Shown in pieces: positions 47,601-59,600 of a DNA stretch of 64,000 nucleotides. Source of the stretch: Melitaea cinxia (Eukaryota > Arthropoda > Insecta > Lepidoptera > Nymphalidae); contig NC_059401.1 in NCBI RefSeq assembly GCF_905220565.1, positions 9,172,766 to 9,236,765 on the forward strand, in the 5' to 3' direction. Under the pieces are notes generated by a model, which was given only the letters and a program-made list of their open reading frames with translations, did not search any database and was not told where the DNA came from. Both the position numbers and the translations under genes were made by a program. How positions within the stretch are numbered: the first letter of the stretch is position 1; each line of letters opens with the position of its first letter.

Positions 47601-50600
47601 AATTAAATAATTTCTCTTTTCATAACTACAATAAAGCCGTATTTGTATATGCGGTTTTTATTGTAACACTGTGCAAACCTGGGCTAACGAAGGGTTTCGC
47701 TAACAAATAACAATGATAATTATGGTAAATAACTGTGTTGTTTGTTTTTTGGTATCAAAAGGGCTCAATACAAGGATTTCAAAAAAGTATATTATGATTA
47801 TTATTACCGTAATACTAATAAAAAATACAATAAGTAAGTTTAAAAAATTAGGACTGCTCTTTCCCATGCCTATGCCAAGCAAGCTGCGAGCCGCGCTTCT
47901 TCCTCGCCTCCTAGGCGAAAAACAACTTCGGGGTTTACTCTTTCCAATATATTTTTTTATCAATTTCGGAATACTTTGTAAAAAGCTATGCATGGTCAAA
48001 CATAAATAAATATAGGTACGTAGCGACTTTAGAACCTCCTCTGTTTTTTTTCATCGGTAAAAAATTGCTTAGTTGTTTTCTTGAATTACTGAGGAGCAGT
48101 TTATTAAATTTGGTCGAATCTATGTACCTATGCGATTCGTATTTGGACTTCGCAAATAGAATCATATTTCTGAATTGCGTAAAAAACTCAAGTGGCCCCA
48201 CTAGCGTAGCATTCCTTGGAACCCCGGGAACCTTGGGACCCTGTATCAAAATTAGTGGGGGGGCAGGCAAATGATGGGTAAAGATTTCTCACAAAAAATG
48301 CTTGCATTGAATTAAAATAAATATTTATTGATTATAAGTTATAACTTCCTCCTAGAATAGACAATAGTGAGTGTAGTCTGCTGTAGCTGTTCCTGTTCCA
48401 TCGAAATCCTTAGGTAATTTTTTATCAGTTTTAGTTTTGAAAAACATCAAGTTAATACCTCCGGAAAATTGGATGCAAGGCTATTGAATTTTATCAGTAA
48501 TAATTCCATGAGTTCTTTAATGGAATGAATGTTTTGAATTTCGGATTTTAAGCTAATTTAAAGAGCTTGTAGTTCCAAGCCGGAGAGTTATTAGCCTTGA
48601 CCTGCAGCAATAGATGCGGGGGATCGTTCGCTTCAGCCTGTGAGGCCAATACTATTAGTGAATTCCTATGAATCTTCCGCATCTATATGGGGGATTCACA
48701 GGCGCATAACCTGAAGAAGAGATTCAACGCTGCCTCCAGGTCTTACAGGTAGTAAATCGCTAGGGCAAATTTCAAACACAGCAGAATTGGCGAGAGACTA
48801 TTGGGCTTTCCAAATGGAACCCATGCCTTTTGTTTCTTACAAAAGCTGTCGAAGGTAACTTTTTTTAGTCTACACTTCCATCATTGCGCGAACCTGAAGG
48901 CTCTCTGGCATATTATGCGAAAAAGTAAGCGAAATTCTTTGCACTCTTTTTGCGTCGAATTCAACTCTTGACGATGAGGGAAAAGCACCACCGAGCATTC
49001 CACGGTGCGAACACGCGATGCGTAATGTGCACTATGAGCAGTGTCGTTTGTCGTGTTCTGCATTATTTCGATGTCAAGAAGTCTAGTGGTGCTAATTGTA
49101 TCCACCAGTGGTTTGCAACCAATGTGCGAGCTTCGTGCGCAATGTTTCCGCGTACATTCAAAGTGTGGAATGACCTTGCTAAAATTTGGGGGTTTTAAAG
49201 CGTCTAGTGTCTACATCTTTTCTCTAAAGGCCATGGGCGACGGTAGCCGTTATAAATTAGATGGCTTCGTCTGCTTGTGTGCCCCATTCTTATATAAAAA
49301 AGATTAATTCATTGTTCATAATGATTAACTGAATCCCGAAATAAACGATACAGAATGTTATCAACAATTGGGCGCACGCTTGACTCGGATAAAAGGGGAC
49401 TGCTTTTCAGACTTCAGTCATTTCTGAAGTTAAAACTCTATAGGTATGTATGACAGTTTTTTTATTCTTTTTTCCAGGAAGCACAAGATTAAGTGACATT
49501 GTGGATAGCATTTTACTAATTTTTGCTTACACACCTTAGGGGCCCTGTAAATAGGGGGCCCCGTATCATTGATACGGCTGATACGGCAGTAGTTACGCCC
49601 TGAGTGGCACCCAATTCCCTACTTCGGGTATACGTATATTCTCAACTTACTTTACTCTATTTTACTACTACTACTACTACTACTTTTAATCCTGTTGTAC
49701 CTGCTTATCTAAAACGACGATTTAAGTTTCTTAGTGATTCCAATGAACGCAGTTTTCGTTCTGAGGAAAGCTTACTTCTTGAATTTCCCTCTCACTCCTC
49801 TTTCGTTTATACTAAATCTTTCACTGTTCAAGCTTGTCGACTTAGGAATTCTATAGACGTGTAAAATCGGTTTCTATTTTTAACCCACTTCCAAAAAAGG
49901 AGGAAGCTCTCAATTTAACTGTATTTTTTATGTATGTTAATTCAGAACTTTTGACTGAGTGGACCGATTTCTACAATTTTTTTTTTAATCGAAAGGTGGT
50001 GTGTGTCATTTGGTCTCACTTGAGTTTATTTGAGATCTAACAACAACTTTTCGAGTAATATAAATAATACGTTTTTACTTGACTATTTTCGTCGACCTAC
50101 GTTGTATTATACCGCATAACTTTTTACTAGGTGTACCGATTTTGATGATTTTTAATTTAATCGAAAGCTGATGTTTATCGTGTAGTCATATTTAAATTTC
50201 ATCGAGATCTGATTACAAATTTTTGAGTAATCTTTAATAACGCGTATTTACTTGACTATATTTTCGTCTACCTTTGTTGTATTACATGTCGATGTAATTG
50301 AAGTCGGCTTTTTTTCCTTTGCGTACAAGTCGAACTCGGTCCACCCAGTCAAAAGTTCTGAAGTAACATATATACAAAAAAAAAAAAAAATACAGTCGAA
50401 TTAAGAACCTCCTCCTTTTTTGGAAGTCGGTTAAAAATCAATCTGATACGTATTATTATTTTCTGTTGGTGTTCAATAAAGTGTATTGTTATGTTATGTC
50501 ATGTTAATCAACCACTTTTTAAAAAAATTCAATCGATTACGTAATTTGCCTAACTAAAAAAACATAAATAAAATAATAATTGAAAAAGTCGCCTTCATGA

Positions 50601-53600
50601 TTTTTGTAAGTGTACAGTACATAATGTTTGAAATTGGTGTAATTTATTTAGCTATCTTTGTGTGATTATTGAATTTTTATCTTGTTCCAGCCTTTTCAAT
50701 TGACTTTCTAATAGTTGTTCTTCACGCAGGCGGCTTTTCTTGTTTTTTTTTTATTTATAATATTATTTTTAACCATTGTTATATCGCCGCAATTATATGT
50801 TAATTAATATATATAAGCTATACCCATGTATTAATAACTGCGACAAACATGAGACATTACAAATTATATAGGTACTAAGGCAAACATTTTATACTGTGTA
50901 TGTACTACATTACATATATATACTATACTTACACTTATACTATGTACTACATGTATACACTATAATTATGTATGTATTTCATTACCCATTCTTACACACA
51001 CCTCAACCATGTAATTACATACCTAATTCATAAATAAAGTACCTAAGTATTTCGATAATTACCCACAAAAATATAGACATGTATCAAGTCACAAAGAGTA
51101 TCCAATTCAAAATAATAAAACATAAATAATAAGTAGTTTACGAAATTCAATAATAGTAAGCCGAGTCACAGCAATACGATGCAGAACAAATTCAATAAAA
51201 CAAGCCAAATTCAGAAAAATAGCACTATGCGCTATATGTACTCGTAGTCAATCACAAACGAAAGATGCGAATACTAAAATATCGTCAACAATTAATAGCT
51301 GAATAGCCGGCGCACGCACACTAACAACACGACAGTCACACATAGAAAAAACGGGGCGGAGATGGCGCGGGGCGCGGTAGCGGCATGCAGCGCGACAGAA
51401 ACATTTTATTCAAATACCTATTTTTGAAAAGTCTCTTCGGTACCCTTTCCTCTTAAAAATTGTGTTTATTCTGTCGTTGTCGTTTATACACTAACAGCTT
51501 GCTTTTGTAAGTGTGAGGACAACAATAAACAAATTATATTTAGGTACTATTCGTATTCATCATCATCATCATCATCTTGATAATTAAGTATAATTTAGGT
51601 ATTAATTCGTATTATTTTTACAAAATGATGAAAAAAATAATTTGATAAATTATGATTTATTTATGTAAGTATGACAACCGTTCTGGTGTTGTGGTGCGTG
51701 TGCCGCGTAGGCCCCTAATCACCGTCGGCCGCAGGTTCGATTTCGGCTCGGGATAAATACTTGTATTTGTATCGGTCTGGGTATCTGTCCTTGTAGTCTC
51801 ACCACCGTGCCAAGGAGAGCCCGTTAATATAGTGATCGTTACTTAAAGAAGAGAATATATGTATGCGCCAACACGGTGGGCAGCGTGGTGGATTAAGATC
51901 CAAACCTTCTTCTACATGGTGAAAGAGGCCTATGACCAGCAGTAGAATGTTATGAGCTAAATCATGACTTATTTTTCTCCCAAACCGTTTAATTTCCTAA
52001 TACTTTTACCATGGTTTATATTCTCTATTAACTTATTCATGCCTTTCTATTTATTAGTTTTTATGTAATATTGCTTATGTAAAACGTTTAGTTACTCTCA
52101 TTACTAATTTGTATATGTATATTTTCTAATAATAAAAAAATAAAGTAAACTCTGACTTGGACATATGGTCGGTCACTAATGGAAAATAGTTTTGTTCAGT
52201 ACAACATAAAAATAAACTAAAACTACCTTCTTGCCTACTTATTACCACTGATTTTGCTGTATATCCTATGTAGGACTTGGGTATAAATTATATTTATATT
52301 ACCAGAGGTGATAAATTCAGATGCCCGTGTGTTTAGAAAATACATTTTTTTTGTCGCTTCTCTGGTAGAGTAAGGGCCAGTTTCATCGGTTATAAATATA
52401 GTTTATCCTTCAAATAGGTAGCGAATAGACTTTAACAGCAGGAGGTAGAACAGGCCATTTAGGTCACGTTTCTTCTCAATTAATAAACAACGTTTATATT
52501 CACGTTTGAAAATAGAAATATGTCATAAATATAGTGAAATGCGATGGTAAACATTAATAATATATCAAAAAAAATTATCCGTTTGATATTGTCATCCATC
52601 AAATAGCGTTATCCACTAGTGATGAAACAGGCCTGCGAGAAGATATTTTCGGCTCGTTCGCCAGGCAGCGGTTAGCCACAGTTAATAAGATCTGTATCAA
52701 AACGAATAGAAATATGTCACAAATATAGTGAAATGCGATATATTAATAATATATCAAAAAGTTTTATCCGTTTGATATTGTCATCCATCAAATAGCGTTA
52801 TCCACTGGTGATGAAACAGGCCTGCGAGAAGATATTTTCGGCTCGTTTGCCAGGCAGCGGCTAGTTACGGCTAGTAAGTATGAAACGAAGCAACCGTCAA
52901 GCAAATCAAGAGTGAATAGGCATCTTCTAGGCAATGCGCGCACCACCTTAGGCTGCATCTTCACTTGCCTTCAGGTGAGATCGCAGTCAAGCGCTAGTCT
53001 ATATATACCGGGTGATTTTGAAAGCGTTTTGGAAACGAAAATTTTGAATTATTTATCAATAACAGAACCTATATATAACGTTAATTTAATAATATATGTA
53101 TTTTTTTTTTCATCAAAGTCGATATTCACATGGTTTACAGATAAAAAGTGAGAACCAGTAGTAGCGCTACACGGTAGGTACATTCTAAAAATAGAAATAC
53201 TATACGTTTTAATAGCGAGTCACAAAATCGTATTAGCCAATAAAAACAAAGCTACCGAGTTGCGCCGGAGTCGACCAATGACGGCGTTGCTCACTTGTCC
53301 TTGTAATCGTCGGCGTCCCGCGTCCCTGGCTTTCAGTCGGTCAGTAATACCATAGCGGTACATGCGTAAACAAGGTCAAGGACGTTTAAATTATTATTCG
53401 CCGGAGTTTGAAGATGTTCTTGAGTACTTCGAGCGCGATCCCTGGCGGAGGACAAGGATGGCAGCAAGAGAATTCGATGTTAGCCAAAACTTCGTATGGA
53501 AGATATTACGTACACAAGGATTACACCCGTATCATTTTCGTAAGGCTCACGTAATAAACAACGCACCGGAAAGAATCGCCTTTTGCCAGTGGTTGTTAAA

Positions 53601-56600
53601 TAATACAAACGACAACATACTCTGGACGGACGAGTCACTGTTTACTCGAGTGGGACTATACAATGTGCACAATGAGCATTACTGGGCTCTAATTAACCCC
53701 CACTTGATACGAGAAAACCATCACCAGGTTTGTTTCAGTGTGAACGTGTAGGCCGGTATTATTAATGACCAACTAATAGAGCCTATTTTTATTGAAGGTC
53801 ATCTAACCGGCAATTCGTACTTAGAGATGTTAAGGAGAGTAATATCTGAGTTAGTAGACGATGTACCTGGACAGTGAGTTTAGTGATAGGTGGATAGGTC
53901 GAGAAGGGCCTGTGTCTTGGCCACCTGGAAGTCCTGACTTTACGCCCCTGGATTTTTTTCTTGTGATCGGAAATAAAAAGTTATACACGTCAGTCAATAT
54001 GAAAGCTGTGATGAGTTACGCATTGCGATAGTGGACGCTTTTGATAAAGTGAAAAGTGATCAAGACACATTAAGAAAATTAAAAGACAATTGTATTAAAC
54101 GCGTACGTTTGTGTAATGAACGCAGCGGACTCCATTTTGAGCAGTTGCTTCGATACAGAGAAGTGTAAATAGTGTAAATAAACTGTTAATAGGTATGTAA
54201 GTTAATTATTCTGTAGAAAACTCCGATTTTTTAAATACGCCTGAAGTTTATACCTGCAGTTCGTTTATAAATTGATTTGTTGTGACAAGAACAATCGTGG
54301 TTAATAATCGAAAAGAAGTTTAAATAAAATAGGTATTTCTGACGGTCCTAAGCCCGTGTAAAGTATGAAGGACAAACGAGTCTATCTACGTAAGTACTCG
54401 CTAGCTCGCGCCTATAGGTATACTTTTATCAACCGAAACGCGCACGGACGTGTTTCATTCATATAAAATAATGAATGAATGATCAGTGCCTTACTACTTT
54501 CCAAGTCGATCGAATAAAAATGAATATTAAAATTGAAACTTTTTTTTAGTCAACATTACAATTGATTTATCCATTTTTATATGTACTATAGATGATTCCT
54601 AAGTAAAATATTTCGTTTCCAAAACGGTTATAAAATCACCGTGTATAAAAAAAAAAAACCGTGAGAGTGCGCACAGGTGAACCTGTCGTCCTGCGTGCGC
54701 TCGGGCTCGGCCAGCAGCAGCGCGGGCGCGGCGCCGGCGCGCGCCTCGCCCGCCGCCCGCAGCGCGCGCCCGCCCGCCGCGCGCACCATGTCCTGCACAC
54801 ACAGCACTACTTCATACGACTGCCTTCGAAACGACTTTTGAATCGACGTTTTACACATTTACATCTTAATTCGATTGTAGATTCTGCGGAGAAGAATCGG
54901 TAAGAAACCCCGCAGTTACTCGAAACAAAATAAATAAATTGTGTTTTATTATAAAATACAGCACCACTAATCCACACTCGCTCTATACTCCCGTGCTTAG
55001 GTAAAAAACAGTAATGTATAAATATCAAAATTTAACAGCAGTAAAAACATCGTCTACTAATAAATCGTAATAGTCGTAAAGTAAACACTTTCTTTAAAAC
55101 TATTATATACTTGAGATGGGCGTTTTCGTTTTTTGAAGAAAACCGATATGTAACCGTTATATAGTTTTCATATCGATATCGAAAACGGTTTTTAGATATC
55201 GATATCATTACTATGGTTTGCTAACGTATTTGGTTACACAGTTATGTAACTAAAGACAAACGAGAACACGTGCACATTTAACGAGTTATTTTAACCTAAT
55301 ACATTTTAAAGAATGTCTCAGTCTGCGGTGTTTTAGTTAGTTATGGCTATTTCCCTTCATGCTTTATTAGACTTAGGACTATCAGAAAAACTTTGTAAGT
55401 AAAAAAATAAAGATACTTTTCTGGCGCATTTAAAAATCGCCATATATACAATGATTTTTGATTTATAAATATTTACAGATGTTTAAATTTAAATCTGCTT
55501 CTTTTTGGATAAAGACAGATTTGCATATAAGAATGCAAGCTGCTCCACTTTCTTCGATTTCAAACGGCATCTCCTTTCATTTATTATAAGCCCTGTCTTC
55601 GAAAAGAGTCACTCACACGGAACTGAGGTGGCAACTATATTACACTTATTTCGATAAAGTTCCGAGAGGTGTGGATAAATTATCCTATGGTCTCTACACC
55701 ACTGCGCTGGATTATTCCAGTTTCCTTCGGAATCTTTACGGGGCAACATCTCATCGTCTAGGTACATCTGCAGTTCCCTAATGGCCCTCGCTTGAGCATT
55801 TCCTTGTGGCTTATTTTTTCGTAATAAATCGTCAAATTTATCCCAAGCACTTACACTAGTACTAACATTTTGAGCTATATTTACATTCGCTGTGGTTTCG
55901 GCACTCGACTCGGAAGATTTGTTTTTATTAATATGACTGTTGTTGTTTACTACATCCAAAAAACTATGCCAACAAATTACACGTCAAAATGCACCTTATT
56001 ATTATTCAAGAACTAAACATCATTATTACCTAAATGTATCGTCAATTCAAATTGAGCCGTATTGCTATTATACTAAATTACAATTTGCGGTGTGAATCTT
56101 TCGCGGAATAATCGACTAAATATCAAAACATTCTAAACGCAATCGTAACAATTCAAATTAACCTTTATTTCTACTACACATAAGAGCGAAATGCCATAAC
56201 TTGTAATTGTCCAAGCATTGCACAAATAAAACAAAAATGCTGCATCTCTTTTATGTTATAATATGTCAGAGTCGAATTGAATATCCTAATATTCGCTTCA
56301 TCTCTTTTACATCGCTTTACAAGAAAGAGAAGAAGCGAATATGATACCGTTCGGCTTTCGTTACCATCGTAGTTCGTTTGGGCACGGTTTTCGTTTTGAT
56401 AACTGTGTAACATTTCGTTCGGTTTCCGTATCGAGTTGTCGCGTGATTCGAGTTATTGTTTCGATTGAGGTTTCGATATCATAGTTTTTGAAATATCAGT
56501 TATGTGAAAACGTGATATCGATACGATATGTTATCTAACTCATATCGGTTATTAGTTACGTTTTGATATATTTAACTCATGCCTATTATATACCTAGATC

Positions 56601-59600
56601 CTACATTTTCGAACGACGCCCTCTATATTTTGTGCGTCTCTATCAAACACGCGTTATATCGAATTACCAAGTGACTTTGTAAACTATTTTATATCACGAA
56701 ATGGTGTTATTGATGTCGACATAATTATATGCTTTATTTGCTAAAAACATGAGATTTTGTTACAATAAAAAGCTAATAAAACGGCAGTGTCTCAATGAAT
56801 AAACAACTTTAATATACTAATATTTTTCGTTTTCAAGGTCGAACAACTTACACACAACGGGACAAAGAAAGTAGAACGGGTTTCTATGTTTTTTTCTTTC
56901 TCATATGTTTAAAGATATAAAACTTACATTTTTTTAAATGTTATAAACGTACTTACGTGTTTCATACATGTTTTAAAAGTTAGTAATACCTAATTCATGT
57001 TTGTTTACATAGATGATTGATTAAAAAAATATTATCAGTCCTGTCAAAAAATGGAGTCAAGGACATTGCGTATTTTATAATGGAAGTTTTATGACTTAAC
57101 AGTTAATTATATTGCTAACTTGAACTCTGGTAAAACATTCTCTCATTACTCTCCACACAATAGGGAACTGGACAAATTTTCGAAAAGCGTTTTAAATTAA
57201 TTTTTATGGATACTTATTTCCATATAAATAAAATTTTATTTATTATAGCCTTTTAGGACGCCGCGTTAGCGCAACGGTCACAGACATGGATTGTACCTGT
57301 TGCGCTGACGGTTGCGGGTTCGATCCCTGCACATAACAAACATTTGTATTGGCCATACAGGTGTTTACCGGGGTCTGGGTGTTTGTGTAGTTCTTGTGGG
57401 TCTCCCCACCGTGCCTCGGAGAGCGCGTTAAGCCATCGGTCCCGGTTGTTATCATGTACACCTGATAGCGATCGTTACTTATAGTAGGAAATATATCCGC
57501 CAACACGCATTGGAGCAGCGTGGTGGATTAAGCTCTGATCCTTCTCCTACATGGGGAATAAGGCCTATGCCCAGTAGTGGAATATTACAGGCTGAAGCAA
57601 TAAATAGCCTTTTGGGTACTTAAAATCATGTTTTAATATTGTATGTTTAAAAATCCCGCCAAAACGCCACGTCATGTCATCTGAGAGCGCGTGACGTCAT
57701 TTGGGGTAATAACAATGGACGCGTTCAACCTAAGGCCCACAACGCCACTGATCAGTAATGCTAAAATTGCCGTTCCGCTAACGCAAAAAATGCCGCGGGT
57801 GTTGTGGGTGAATTTTATAAGTGGAACGCATATTTAGGCGCTGTTAAGTGTCAGGCGTCAGCTGTGTGCTCGCAATATGGCAGCATGATGAAAACATGAT
57901 GCAGGCGTTGCGGACGCTTAGTGAAACGCGGCCAATGTTTGATGCTACAAATGACGTCACTTACTGCAGTTGATGTTTCGGTACAGATTAACAATGGATC
58001 CCGTCCCTTAAACATGTTGAGCGACTTTAAACTTGTGGACTAGTAGCAGGACACATTGCTCGAAGACTTTTGCAAAATATTGTTTCCTATTTATTATAAA
58101 CTTTCACTTTTACGAAAATTATTACAAGCTGATCGGTTTGTTGTTGGTAGGCTTTATATATTTTTGTGAGATATTTCTAGTAATGAAACAGAACATACTT
58201 GTAGAGTATCAGTATCCAGTACACTGAAGGGCGGCATGCAATAAAATGTAATTCCTTCAAAAAGTTTCTGTTTGGCGATGCGTGATCGTCTTGGCCCCGG
58301 TTCGCCTGTACCGTCTAACGCTTCATATGGTTCCTAAAAGTGTAATAAGAAATTAATATATTAAATATGACTAGCTAAAATTTTTATGATGGGTCGTACA
58401 TAAAATATGTCACATGAATTTTTACCATTTTGGTCACCCCTTTCATCTTTGTTATACAAATGCTAGCTTCTCTCTCGAAAAAAATTAAGAAATGTATGTT
58501 TAGAAAAAAATAGAATAAAAATTAATGATGAATGAATGTCACATTTCCTTAGACCTCCATCCCTTTTGCCATACATTATCATGCCAGGCATTATACAGAG
58601 CCCCTTATTTGACGAATTTTATATACGACCCTTCAGGTAAATTTATTATTTCTATTTAGGATTTAATTTGGCTGCAACAGTTGAATATATAAAGATACTA
58701 GCTGACCCTGCAAACGTTGTTTTGCCATATATGTTATCAACCCCCCCTTAATCCCCTCTCCCCCGTTATAACTTAACTGTATGAATAATAGATGTTAGCC
58801 GATTATCAGACCTACTCGACATGCACACAAAATTTCATAAAAATAGGGGTCGATCGTAGAGAGGTGGAAAATTAAGAGTAATATAAAAATTTTCTAAGTC
58901 ATGACAAAATAAAAATAACAATCTTGCCAAATTATTAAAGTTTATAATTAACAAATAAAATATAGGGGTTGATCGAAGAGGGTTAAAAATTTAGAGTTGT
59001 ATGTATTTTTAAATGTTGTATCATAAAAAAATAAAAAATAAATAATTTATCAAAAAAAAAAATTAGGGGTGGACCTACCCTTAACATTTAGGGGGATGAA
59101 AAATTGATGTTGTTCGATTCTCAGACCTACCCAATATGCAAACAAAATTTCATGAGAATCGGTCATGCTGTTTTGGAGGAGTTTAACTACAAACACCGCG
59201 ACACGAGAATTTTATATATTAGATTTAAAAACTGAAATTACATGTATGTGGCTGATATTGAAGTTATTTATTAACTTACCTCTTCAACGAAATCCTTTGT
59301 TTGTAAACATCTTTCAACCCATTTGTAGGACACAATCCATTTTGACGCCGCCAGAGCACACATGTACTTAACAGATCTGTAGATATAAAAAAAAACATTT
59401 TTTATATATTATAATATTATTAAATAATATTATAAAATGGAAGAACTAATTTCTCTGTACAAATATAGACAAAGATATACGATGTTCACCTTTGTGACTT
59501 ATTTTCCTCATCAACTCCGACAACAAGATGAGTCAATTCTTTTGAGTATTTATCGAGATAAGTCCAATTTCTTTTAATGCACAGAAGTCTGAGATTAGCT

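Larger units (their letters stand above)
47047..51452. mobile_element. Candidate 4.4-kb TTAA-flanked composite element
   Basis: GAGGAAAGGGTACCG at 47047-47061 is repeated as an exact reverse complement at 51438-51452, and each copy is flanked outside by TTAA (47043-47046, 51453-51456). Fifteen-bp TIRs with a TTAA duplication are the signature of piggyBac-like transposition. The interior holds other repeats and no piggyBac transposase that I can recognise, so it is either a non-autonomous composite or two separate short elements. Confidence 0.6.

Noticed and set aside
48881..49307. Overlapping open frames in BRCA1 intron 8
   Set aside because: No recognisable motif on either strand, no splice context; length is compatible with chance or a decayed element.
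54599..55028. Independent small genes on either strand in the GC-rich patch
   Set aside because: The plus-strand frame and the alternate minus-strand frame are shadows of BRCA1 exon 8; only the frame continuing LQ-DMVRAAGG fits a BRCT repeat.
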